Assembly: GCA_021399435.1 (NCBI GenBank)
Contig: JAJTUP010000015.1
Span: 620,001-684,000, forward strand
From: Diaporthe sp. PMI_573
Taxonomy: Eukaryota; Ascomycota; Sordariomycetes; Diaporthales; Diaporthaceae
Direction of reading: 5' to 3'
Length of the DNA: 64,000 nucleotides
Positions 22,476 to 32,833 of this stretch are shown here, piece after piece (positions within the stretch are counted from its first letter, which is position 1; the number at the start of each line of letters is the position of its first letter). The position numbers and the translations under genes are program-made. The notes beneath the pieces were generated by a model. The model did no database searches and was not told where the DNA came from. It saw nothing but the letters and a program-made list of their open reading frames with translations.

Positions 22476-25027
22476 GAGTGTGTAAAATTTGTGAACCAGT
22501 ATTCAGTGATATCGACAGCGTCTAAAATATTGCTGCAGTGTTTGATGTGGTAGAAGCTTGTTGTTCTTTTTATACTCACGGCATTTAGTAAAGCCGCTGA
22601 CTACCAACATAGGTATGTAGAAACCTTTAAGGAAGGCAGTTTGACTAGAAGGCTTACCTCTTGTATATCGTTGACCTCGCTTATATAGTTTGCTTTAAGC
22701 CCTGCATCTTTCCCCAGGGTCAGATTGAGCTTTTGAATGCTGTTCTTTACTGCTTTTGTGAGACTGATATGTCTGAAATGTTACTGGAATGTAGTTATGG
22801 ACTCATGAAGCCTAACATTAGGAGGATTCCAAGTAAGGAAAGTGGCATTATTCCATATCCTGACCGTTTTAGGCGTAAGCAGTCAAAGAATAAGCCACCA
22901 TGCCTTGTGCCATTTCTAATGGCTCTTCCTTTGATTAGTGGGAGTGTTTATATGAAGAACAGTCCAGAGATATAATACAGAAGTTGTTAACTAAGTTTAA
23001 AGTATGTTGAATGTGCCCCTTGTAGCTGGTTTAGGCTACTGTTAGCTGTCTAGTTTAATAGCTTGTGGCCTAAATGACTCCATATCTTGAGACATCAACC
23101 ATTGAATGGCTGCTTTTCAATATGGATGTCAGAACCACACACGGCGCTTTGGTGCTATCGCAACGCTCAACATGCAAGAGTCTAACTTCTTTAAGAGTAT
23201 AAGTGAAGATCGTGGTAGACCAGAGCCTCGCGAAACTACACTCACAGACTTAAAGAACCAACTAAAGTATTCTGTGGCTTGCGTCCAGATGTCAGTAGCA
23301 TTCATATGGCAGCAACAAGTAAGAGTGGCATATGCGTTATTTGTATTCAAATTGGGCAAAAGTAGCTACAATCTATCTGCCGAAAGGGCCTATAGGGGCT
23401 ATTTCTCTTAATAGTGCATTTGGACTCCATTTAGACCCCCCTTTCACTGCCACAGTTTGTGCATCAACTAGCCCCAAGAATATAGCAGCCAATGGTCATG
23501 GTGTATCACACAGGGGGCAGTGATTCCAGTGTCAACGTGCCCGTATCTGATAGCATGTACAACTTCATAAGCCATAGTTCTGCGAGGGAAGTTTCTGGCT
23601 AGGGCTATGGGACCAAATACAGACATCTGGGTTCTCTGTCCTTCCAAGGCTCAAGTTCCAATTACCATTAACTTTGGCCTCGGTGTGTCTGGATGCATCT
23701 AATATTATTCAAGTAATTAACTCAGCTTTCTAGCGCTAGATTGAATGTATTGACATGTGTTTGTAACCTTTCATATGTAATGATATGCGGTCCTGCCCAT
23801 CGGCATGGTGCAGGTCTCGTCCGTCATGCTGGTGTGGGAGCCCAAGGCCGATGACAAGCACCCCATCCATCGGAATAGAGGTGGGCGATGATATCTCGCA
23901 TTTTGAGTTCGGCGGCTCTGAAATTGTGCTGGTATTGTAGAAAGATGCGAACATATAAATTCTCAGGGCTCAAAGCCTTGAGAATCAAAATAAAGTTACA
24001 AGCACGCAATAGTATCTGGTGGTATGCCGCTTGACTACTGTACCAAGGGCTTATCGAACACAAATGGAAAACACTGAGGATTAGTCAAGGCTGCCAGATG
24101 GTGCTTGGTGCAATGCACTCTATTTGGCTGCACAGACAGAAGCAGTAACATCACCACTGTAAATGTTTGGTTGAGAGAGTCTGGTATTCTGTGACTTGTT
24201 CACGCGTCTTTAGAATGCACACAGGCTCTCTCGTTTCTAATTGACTTACATGTTAGCACTTGAATGATAATGCACAGTCAGACTGCTCTACGAGCTGCAG
24301 CGCATTACAAAGACTGTTAGCCAATGAAAGTATGGAAAGCCTTTTATAGTAAAAGGCTCCTTGAAGTTAGAACAAAAACTCTTCAGACCACTCCTATGTG
24401 AGATGATCTCCGAGGGAGTTGGCCGTTGCCGAGTGGTCGCCATTTGTTTGTAACCAACAGCAGTTGCACAATTTGCTTTTTGTCCCGAGACATCAGTACC
24501 TCAATAGTCCTCGGCATCCCGAGAGGAGCAGGCAACAACGCGGAGTCGACCGCGATCATGCACCTCAGCATGGGATTCTGCGGACTGGGTAGGGCTGACA
24601 ATGCTGTTGGTAATCTCATATCACGCCGCATGCAGGATCTGTCTTGGGCCCACATTTTGGAACTTCCAGCACTTATGGCTATTGAAATGTGTGCTTTCTG
24701 TCTTTTTCCATATCCACAAAGATGCCCGAATAGCTTCCAAGAAAGTGCTAGGGCAACTTCAAGAAAATCATCTTAATGCTGACTAAACTGCCGATGATGC
24801 CCCGATAAAGAGTGTTTTCCTGCCCATGGCGTTTAAAAGATGCGCTGCAGCTCGCAGGCCCCGGCAGCCATGTGACAGGAATGATTCTGCGAGCCAACGG
24901 CATCTACCAATCCACCTCGCCACAACCAACAGTGAAAAAGACCCAATTTCATGTATATGCGATTTACCTCGTATCGACGACGCCACAGAGTCGGCGCCCA
25001 CACGGGGAAGGAGCACTGATCGTGGTT
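22476..25027. other. Gene-poor region of about 2.5 kb
   Basis: AT-richer DNA with open frames at 22661-22975, 23106-23411 and 24383-24776 on both strands. None shows a family motif, and none joins sensibly across splice sites. It may contain old, mutated repeats. I see no terminal repeats. Confidence 0.4.
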
Positions 25028-25328
25028 CTAGTTGTAACCTGATCGGCCATCCGTCTCCGCGGCTGTGGTGACTTTCCTTTCAGTGGTCCCCACCGAGTTG
25101 TAGCCAGAGCGGCCAGCGGTGGAGAGCTCATCTCGAGCCGCGGCGCCGACGTAGCTGTCGTAGCCGGACTGGCCCGACTCAGGGGCCGCGATGGAGACGG
25201 CGACTGGGGCGGAAAAGGCCGCGCGAGGAAGCAGAGTGGCTACAAAGGCGACGAGGATGGTGCACTGATGCGCTTGTTAGCACAGAGAGGAGACTCTAGT
25301 GGTTGAAGAACATGGAACTAACCTTCAT
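25028..25328 (-). CDS. Small secreted protein with repeated SGY motif (candidate effector or peptide precursor)
   Basis: On the minus strand an ATG at 25328 gives a two-codon first exon (25323-25328, Met-Lys). A 58-base intron follows (donor GTTAGT, branch GCTAAC, acceptor CAG), then exon 2 (25264-25028). The 80-residue product starts MKCTILVAFVATLLPRAAFS, a typical signal peptide ending near residue 21. The mature part is small, cysteine-free and low in complexity, with three related units: GQSGYDSY, GRSGYNS and GRSGYN at the C-terminus, spaced about 20-22 residues. Codons in exon 2 end mostly in C or G, unlike the surrounding gene-poor DNA. A TATAAAAG box lies about 170 bases upstream. Repeated short cores after a signal peptide are seen in fungal ribosomal-peptide precursors, but clear dibasic Kex2 sites between units are missing. 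A wall-associated or effector protein is as likely. Confidence 0.7.
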
Positions 25329-25493
25329 CTTGACATCGACAAGAAAGTTGCCAAAGTAAGGCGAAGAATTGTTTTGTAGGGCTTTCGGGATTTGATTCTC
25401 TAAATGTTGAGCTGGGCTACAAAAGGCTGAATGTGAGAGGATGATCTCAGTGCTGTTCTCTCAGACTTCAATTTAATGCTTGAAATCGACCGG

Positions 25494-25503
25494 CCTTTTA
25501 TAA
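25494..25503 (-). promoter_or_regulatory. TATA box of the small secreted protein gene
   Basis: TTATAAAAGG on the minus strand, about 170 bases upstream of the ATG at 25328. It would give a short leader. Well-formed TATA boxes in fungi often mark inducible genes. Confidence 0.5.
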
Positions 25504-26535
25504 TCTCGCCATGGACAACCATCTTGCAGCCGTGAACACCGTATGCCGTGAATACCGCGTGTCGTTGCCCCTTCCCCTCTTCCCCTCCGTCGCCCTGAAG
25601 GATTTGGTCACAATCACAACCGGCTCCCAACAGTACCTGAAGCACACAAATTGAACCGTGGCCGAGGGTGCGCAGTAAGCAGACAGACCATGTTGGTTTG
25701 GATTTAGGCATCGCCATGACTGTCACCTCTGACCGTCGATCCTCTTCCTCCCATCACGCCATCCTCCCGGCACAGGTGAAGAGAGCAGCCAATGCTTGCC
25801 CGGTGTCCATGGATACCGCGCTTGTCCCAAGTAATAGCCCGGCACAGGTGAAGCAAATGAGGTTCGGGAGACTGAAAGCCACGATGACCCAACAGACAGT
25901 TTGGTCACGGTGTAAGGAATATGGTTGGCAGCAAGCGCCCAGCGAGTTGTGACCCGAGGGGTTGGAAGCGCGGTGGTTGCCTTCGCTGATGCATGTAAGA
26001 GGTATTCTTAACAACCATAAGGCTTGCTCTGAAAGTGATATCCGTGCAGCTGCCCCTGTTCTGGACCAAGATGGAGGGTGCCTTATCATTTTGCACGTTA
26101 CACACCACCGGCGGATGCCGCCGACAACGCAATGACCCATTACTTTCGAAGTGTGAGCATTGTTCTATCCAGGCTAGGCATTGGTGGAGACTCAAGGGGA
26201 AGAGATGCTGAGTAAGTATCGTTCATTTCCCGGACTGTCCGAGAAGATGAAGGACGGGACTTCGCAGCCCAATTTCGGCAATGCTAGATAAGGAAAAGGA
26301 GACACGTTTGGCAATGTTAGACAAGGAAACAGGAGAAAGCAAAAGATCAAACGAGTTCAGCTTCACCTTGCTGAAGCTAGATTTGGATTGCACTGCTGGA
26401 GAATACCAGTTGGGCCCAAGCACTAGCAATAATCCCCCTGGCCTCCTGGCACGCACAGTGGTAGCCAGACAAGAGGAAAACCAGATTTTCACATACATTA
26501 TCACAGTAACACCACCACATTTCAACAACCACAAA

Positions 26536-26710
26536 ACGTCATTGCGGAGCCCCTCGTAGCTTAATTGCCATCACCTATAAATACCCCACAAGAGGCTTTC
26601 CCATAGGGGGTTGAGTATTGAGGAATGCCCATACGGTTCATTAGGTAAGTATGCATGGTGTGGCTGCGTAGCGGACACCTGAGAAAAGCTCGTAGGTATA
26701 GGAATAGAAA
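26536..26710. repeat. Degenerate dispersed repeat, copy A
   Basis: It starts near CGTCATTGCGGAGCCCCTCG and ends near GCGGACACCTGAGAAAAGC. The same two border sequences with a few changes occur at 35742 and 36020, enclosing a longer CCATAGG-rich core. It therefore looks like a shorter copy of one repeat family. Confidence 0.6.
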
Positions 26711-29584
26711 GCCAAGAAAACCAGTGTGCAAGCCTCGGTAGCAGAATGTGGTGGATGTAGAAAGGAGGTCCTGAAATGGTGCAGCCGTACCGGCCGAAGA
26801 GTCGGACGGTGCTCTTCGATCGGGTGCCTGTCGTCCGGTGAGCTGGTGTCACAAGCGTCCCCGTCTCGGCCGATACGGAGTCCCCTGCCCGTAACTTGAA
26901 TAAGGGACAGGGTCATGACGAGGCGAAGGGAGCACGGGAGGCCAGGAGAATGGAAGAACGGCAGGGAGGCAGAAACCCTAGTGAAGTGCGTCGACTGAAA
27001 TGCGGGGGACAAGGGTGTCTCAGCGCTAGAACGGTACCCCAGGAACGGAATGCAGGCGAATGGGACCGCGATGGGGACCAGTGGGACGGAAGGCAGGCCT
27101 CCCCTGACGAGCAACGGAGATGCTGATGCGGCTCGAGCATGGCACGTGGACGATGTGGGCGGTTTTGTCGACAAAGCGTTACCTAATGGCAGACAAGCCG
27201 GGGCGGCTGGCTGCGGCTGTCCCCGGGAGATGGGAGGGAAGGAGTGCTGTCACGCTGTGTAGACTGATCACCCTTGGTCTCGATGAAACTTTGCACCGAC
27301 ATAACTAGCGGCTGCTGAGTCTTTCTTCCTGCGACCCAGGCTGCCAGGCAGAGGCTCGGAAGAGCCTGGAACGGCGATGACAAGCTTGGAAGCCGGGAAT
27401 GTGCGACATCGCTGGGTTGTGGCCGCAGCGGGTCTCCTAACATCGGAGTGGTCTCGGTGGACTGAGACTGCGTCGGGAAGATGCGGGTGTCAGGCGGATG
27501 GCGCAGGGCGGAAGGCGCGCGCATCGGCCACGCCAGCCACGCCATGGCCGTGCCATAGCGCTGCCACGCGAGGCTGTGGTCATGTCAGCAGCCGGTGGTG
27601 ACGTTCGAGCAGGATGCGATGTCGCAGCTGCTGGGGGCGGAAGAAAAGACTGGAGACCCTGGCTGCCTAGGTGTCCTCTGGAGCCGGCTACTCTGTCCCG
27701 TCGGCCCCGGTGTCACGGTCTGCCTGGCCTAGCACTGGACTTCCCCAAGGGCTACTGTTAGCATGCAGAGGAAAGCAATGGCTGGCCTGCCAGTGTGTTT
27801 TGGCGCGCCTGGGGCCGCGAGGCTGTCAGGACGAGCCGCTAGTCTTTTGGTACTGTGGTCTGTGGTAGCGTGGCCGGAAATGCTGCAACCTGTGAAACCA
27901 ACTGGAAGGTTGCGCTTTGTCATGGAAACACCAAGCTGCATCGCTCTGCATTGCAAAGACGTAATGAGGTGTGAGGTTGCGAGGTTGCGAGTGATACGCG
28001 AGGAAGCAAAAGGAGAGTGACGGGACGAGGGAGTGAGGGATCTAGCGGTGTTTGGGGTTGATCTCATTGCTCGTCATTATTGTGGCATCTTGCTGTACGG
28101 AGTGTCGGAGTATACCCATCACGGGCTGGCTGCTGGCCAGCCAGCAGCCAGCACATCAGGGCACAGCTCAGCACAGGACAACACAACACAACACGGGCAG
28201 GAGAGGTGTGAGTCGCCCCAAGAGTCCCGTCTGGTTGGAAGCTTTCTCGCCAGCTGCGCGATGGCCACTCACAATTGCTGCCGAACACCCCGCATGGCGG
28301 CAGAAGTACGCAGACGCATGTACATGTGGTGCTGTTACCAGCACGCTGTACCCATGTGCCAGGGGGCATCAAGTACACATTCGGCGCTAAAGCCGACGGG
28401 GGCGAAAAAAAAAGCGTCGCAAAGAAAATTCCTGCTGCTCGTGCCATCGGCCTCTTACTGGGACCAGATGAAAGGCTGCTCTCTTCTCCAATACGACGAT
28501 CCCCAAACCCGGTAGTGTCCAAATGAGCCGCTTGGACACGACGTGCCTCATCTGCTCATCCACCCACCCATGCGACAACCTCGCACATCAGTTGTCCAGC
28601 CAGGGAGCACTCGTTTTCCATTACTTCACAGAATTCAAATCCCCGGATTGCGTCTGGTCACACGGTGCAGGTAAGGATGCGAGACAGGGGCCCTTTTGGA
28701 CGACCCTGCAACAGCTAGGCTCGACTCGGGCGTTCAGGTGACAAAGAAATACTCGCTGCTTGGATCCGCATCTGTTTCCATTACCCAATCCACAGGTAAC
28801 GCGCCATGGCGTGCCGTGACATGGCAGCGTCTCTGCCTCTCTGCCTCCCTGCCCATCGCCTGTTCGCCTGTTCGCCTCTTTTGCCTCTCTAGCCGTCCTA
28901 ATTATAATACGGTAATCAAAAATCCTTTTTATTTATTTTTTATAGTTGACTACCGCCAGTAGCCCGCTTTCTTGTCTGACTGGCCTTCTGACCATCACCA
29001 CGCCATCCGTACTTCTCTGCACTTTGTACCCCGTGGTACCTGCACCTGACTGCTCGCCCTTTTCCCCAAGCCTGTCCTCCTTCTTGCTACCGGCTGCTAC
29101 CACTGCTGTTGTCCAGTCATAATTCGTGCTAGACTAGCCGGTTGCAACCTTTTGCCCACACACCGGTCGCCATTCCCCTGGCCTTGTCGTGCCTTACCTC
29201 GCCTCGCCCTGCCTTGCCGTGCCTCGCCCCCCGTCCTGACTTTGAACCCTTATGCCCTATTAGATGGACAGGATCACCGCCCGCCCGCACCACACCTCAC
29301 CTCACCTCACCCTTCAGACACCATATTACGAGGCTATCACAGACACGCCCATACCATAACACCACCCTCTTCCCCGCAACGCTCTTGATTGCTTTTACCT
29401 AAGATCCTCCTCTCCTTGACTAATAAAAATATTCACCTGGTCATCAACGCTCACGTGAAACCATCCACCGACTACCTCTCCCTTTTCTGCCCCGGAGGGC
29501 CCCAGAGACCCAGAGGGTGGTACCTACTCATCCTACCTGCTCCGTACCACATTCCAGAGACTTTTTTGTCCCGAGAGTTCCACC

Positions 29585-31510
29585 ATGGCCGTCCCAACAG
29601 CCGCGGCCGCGGCACCAGCCAAGGTCAACCACCGATCCACCACCTACAAAATCTCGCCTGCTCCTGGGAGCCCCAAGCCCCCCTCGCCTAACCTCGCAAA
29701 CTCTCGCACCTCTTTCTCGTCCATAAGGGAGGACGACACAGACTTGGCTCAGACCTTCACCTCCTCCAAGGTCTCTTGCTACAGCCTGCAACAGGAGCAA
29801 GCAGTAAGCGACGACGAGTCTCCCGGTACTATGGTTTCCCAGGCTCAGTTCTTCGCCCCCGTCACTCAGCCTGGCAGTCGCCTGCACGGCAACTGGGTCC
29901 CCGCCGACGACTTCAAGGGATGGAAGCAGATCAATGTTCGTGGGAGGCTGGCGAGCCGGAGCTTTGGCGACCTCACCTCGCTGACCCTGGCCTGGGAGCC
30001 CAGGCCCGCTCCCGTCAAGCGTAGGCCATCCAAGGTCACGGGCGAGTCTGTCCTCGAGAGCCTTCCTCTGGAGCTCCTCAGCTCTATCGTCAATCTCCTG
30101 CTCCTGGACATCCCGCCCAATGGTATCACGAAGCGGAACATGGACCTCATGTCCCTTCTGCTCACGTCCAAGAAGCTCCACGGCGCGACCTTGCTCACCC
30201 TCTACCGCCAAATCACCATACCGCACTCGAGGATCTTCTCAAAGTTCCTCGCGCACGTCACCGAACACCCATCACTCGGCACTCTGGTGCGGCGGTTTGA
30301 TTTCTGCCACTTCAACCCCACCACCTTGTTCATGACAGCCAGCGAGCGCTCCCAGGCCCGCAACCTGACCTCTGACACGCTGTTCCAGGCACTGGAGCTC
30401 ACGCCGCACCTGCACGAGTTCCTGGCCCAGGAGCACATCGACGACGAGCTGGATGCGAGGGTTCTGCAGAAGCTGTTCTTCGGCCTGGAGAGAATCCAGG
30501 CTCTGGACTTCTGCGGCTGCTCGTGCGCGTCCTTCCGCGACGCATTTACCGCCACAATCTGCTCGGCCGAGTGGAAGGCACCAACCGGGCTCAAGAGGCT
30601 GTCCCTGCACAAGTGTACGACGCTCCCAGTGGCCGTCTTCGAGAAGCTACTGCCAAACCTCCCCCAGCTCACCCACCTCGACATCGCGGGCACGCAGGTC
30701 ACAGATGCGGCGCTGGCTTCCCTCCCCAGCTCCGCGCGCATCACCCACCTCAACCTCGCCAAGTGTAACAAGCTTTCGGCCGACGCCATCATCAAATTCA
30801 TCTCCACCCACCCGGCTGTCACCCAATCGCTCGTATGGCTGTCCCTCGCCACGGACGCCCGGGTCCACGAGACCTTCGACGCCGACGCCGTCACGAGGCT
30901 CTTGCCTCTCCTGCCCGCGACGCTCAAGTCGCTCTCGATCAAGGGCAGCAGCATGAACCAGTCCCACATCCCGCTGCTGCGGCCGCTGACCAAGCACCTT
31001 GATGAGCTGGCCCTGGGCCGGGGCCTGGGCGTGAGCGACACCAACGGCCTCTTCGTTCCGGATCTCGACGAGCAAGCGGGAGAGGAAACCGACGCCGACG
31101 GCGACCGCGTGATGGCGACGATCGACGAGTGGGAGCCGCACACGCTGCGCTACCTCGACCTGTCGGACATGTGGAGCGGTGACTTTGACCTGCAGACGCT
31201 GTACAACACCTCCGGGTGCGCGCTGCTGACGGGCCAGACGGGCCCGCTCGAGGTCATCGAGGTGCCCGAGGACGTCGCCCGCCGCCTGGTCAAGGGACAC
31301 GCCCCACTGACCCGCCTCGGCTGGCGCGTCAGCGAGCTCGGCAGCCGCACGTGGGTCGTTCGGGCTGCGCAGGACCAGGCACAGCCCCACGACAACGGCA
31401 GCAGGGGCTGGAAGATGGGCGCCGAGAACTGGGGGATGCGCAAGATCCCCGTGGCCAGGGCCGAGGTCGGCGGCATGTACGGGAGCTTTATGTTCGCGAG
31501 GAAGCTGTAA
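29585..31510 (+). CDS. F-box / leucine-rich repeat protein
   Basis: One uninterrupted frame of 641 residues from ATG 29585, preceded by a pyrimidine-rich leader. The N-terminal ~140 residues are Ser/Pro-rich and likely disordered. Around residues 155-210 lies an F-box-like helix bundle (LESLPLELLSSIVNLLL ... LLLTSKKLHGATLLTLYRQI). From about residue 225 to 540 there are irregular leucine-rich repeats (LTHLDIAGTQVTDAALASL, ITHLNLAKCNKLSADAI, LRYLDLSDMWSG). The C-terminal ~80 residues are conserved-looking but of no known domain. F-box/LRR proteins act as substrate receptors of SCF ubiquitin ligases in cytosol and nucleus; the target here is unknown. Codon use is strongly GC-ending, as in other core genes on this side of the window. 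No sign of damage. Confidence 0.85.
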   Translation: MAVPTAAAAAPAKVNHRSTTYKISPAPGSPKPPSPNLANSRTSFSSIREDDTDLAQTFTSSKVSCYSLQQEQAVSDDESPGTMVSQAQFFAPVTQPGSRLHGNWVPADDFKGWKQINVRGRLASRSFGDLTSLTLAWEPRPAPVKRRPSKVTGESVLESLPLELLSSIVNLLLLDIPPNGITKRNMDLMSLLLTSKKLHGATLLTLYRQITIPHSRIFSKFLAHVTEHPSLGTLVRRFDFCHFNPTTLFMTASERSQARNLTSDTLFQALELTPHLHEFLAQEHIDDELDARVLQKLFFGLERIQALDFCGCSCASFRDAFTATICSAEWKAPTGLKRLSLHKCTTLPVAVFEKLLPNLPQLTHLDIAGTQVTDAALASLPSSARITHLNLAKCNKLSADAIIKFISTHPAVTQSLVWLSLATDARVHETFDADAVTRLLPLLPATLKSLSIKGSSMNQSHIPLLRPLTKHLDELALGRGLGVSDTNGLFVPDLDEQAGEETDADGDRVMATIDEWEPHTLRYLDLSDMWSGDFDLQTLYNTSGCALLTGQTGPLEVIEVPEDVARRLVKGHAPLTRLGWRVSELGSRTWVVRAAQDQAQPHDNGSRGWKMGAENWGMRKIPVARAEVGGMYGSFMFARKL

Positions 31511-32833
31511 GATTAGGAGGCGAACATTTTCCTGCCAACTTTTTTTTTTTCCTTCTCTCAGGGCCAGGCCCCCTCGGGACAATTCTTTGCATCATCTTCC
31601 ATTTTCTTCCTCGTGGCCTGGTCCTTGTCTGGAGTTTTCATCAAAAGAGAAATAGGGTCACGATCATCACGAGAGTTATTCTTCCTGAAGCGAGCATCCC
31701 ATGGTTTCCCTTTTGGTCTATTTATCGGGTTTCGGAGTCCAGCGGGGGTCATTGATTTGCTGCAAACCATCTTCTGTCCGGAATCTGTTATGGGGGTTTT
31801 AAATGAAGAAAGCATTGGAGGATGGACATGGATACCCAAGGAACTGCATGCGAGCGAGCGAAAATTCGTCTTGAGTTATTATTTGGATTCTCTGGTCATA
31901 CCCATCATACCCCTTGAGATACAAAAAAAGCATTCCGCGATTCCGCCACCCCGCCGACTCCAGTAGATAGCAAACCAGGTTATACTAAAGCATATATACT
32001 ATGTACATATTCCAGGCAGTAATTGACATCAGTCTCTGCCATTGTGCCTTGCCGCTTCATTAATGTGGGCATGGAATCCGGGATCCTCGTAAAGCCGTCT
32101 TTCCCGATCGGATGGACGGTGCTGGGCAGGTCGATCCCCCCTCCAACACTTCCAGAATCCGCTCCGGAGTCGTTCCGTATATCCCCAGTCAATCGGTGGG
32201 GCTGGCCGAACCCTATGATTTCCACTGCAGATATGCTTGCTGCAAATAGAAAAAGCCTCTTCTCTAGTGACCGTCAGACCGGCTCCAAAGCCCCTCAAAA
32301 CCCACCGGGTACGGCAACATTGCGTTTGAAAAGATGCCCACGGCCCTAATTATATGAAAGTGCAACCAAGCACTAGGTATGCGTACTTGGTATGTTCACA
32401 ACTCAACATATAGAGAAGCAGGCGGAACGTGACCATCCTGGAGGATCCGTCGTAGAGGCTCGATTTCAGGTACACTGTCTACTCGAGGTCATTCATATAT
32501 TAGACGCCTTTTACTTGGAAGCATGCCGTCTTGTGTCCGGCTGCTCTGAATCTTGGGCATCCTGCCCTTGTCGTCATCCCGTACGTTGCGTGTCCTCCAC
32601 GGGTATCTTCGGGTGGAAACTCCCTACCGCGAGAATAATAGTCATCAAGGCTGTCAAGCAGAATTCTATCGTCGTAAACCGCGCTCATGTAGGCACTAAT
32701 GTCTCAAAGCTGATGTATACTGAGGACAATCCAAGTTGTTCTTGGTGGCCTCTCACGTTCTTCGCAATGCCCTCCGCAGCGTCGGGTCGTCCAGCTGTTG
32801 CCGGCCACAAAGCGCCTCAACCTCGGCCACGCG
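31511..32833. other. Intergenic between two convergent core genes
   Basis: About 1.3 kb that should hold the 3' untranslated regions of the F-box gene and the ING-like gene. A minus-strand frame starting at 32688 (MSAVYDDRILLDSLDDYYSR) looks faintly protein-like but leads to no supported exon chain. No repeats seen. Confidence 0.4.

Larger units (their letters stand above)
25329..29584. other. Long intergenic region of about 4.2 kb
   Basis: No gene I can support. It includes the TATA region of the small secreted protein gene, a 13-base direct repeat (CGGCACAGGTGAA near 25769 and 25840), and a short frame at 26281-26559 with a duplicated MLDKE unit that may be a gene fragment. A degenerate repeat lies at about 26536-26710, and a GC-rich stretch at 26.9-28.5 kb carries long but mutually overlapping frames on both strands. 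The last several hundred bases are pyrimidine-rich and look like the leader and promoter of the F-box gene at 29585. Confidence 0.45.

Noticed and set aside
25028..25328. Alpha-pheromone or dikaritin-type precursor as a firm call for the small secreted protein.
   Set aside because: The units are not separated by Lys-Arg sites and no processing enzyme gene lies nearby, so only a cautious suggestion is kept.
26641..28522. Several long overlapping frames in GC-rich DNA on both strands.
   Set aside because: GC-rich DNA lacks stops by chance. No splice chain, family motif or consistent codon bias supports any of them.
32500..32688. Minus-strand frame starting MSAVYDDRILLDSLDDYYSR as a possible gene start.
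   Set aside because: I could not connect it to further exons with correct phases, and it lies in the expected 3' region of convergent genes.
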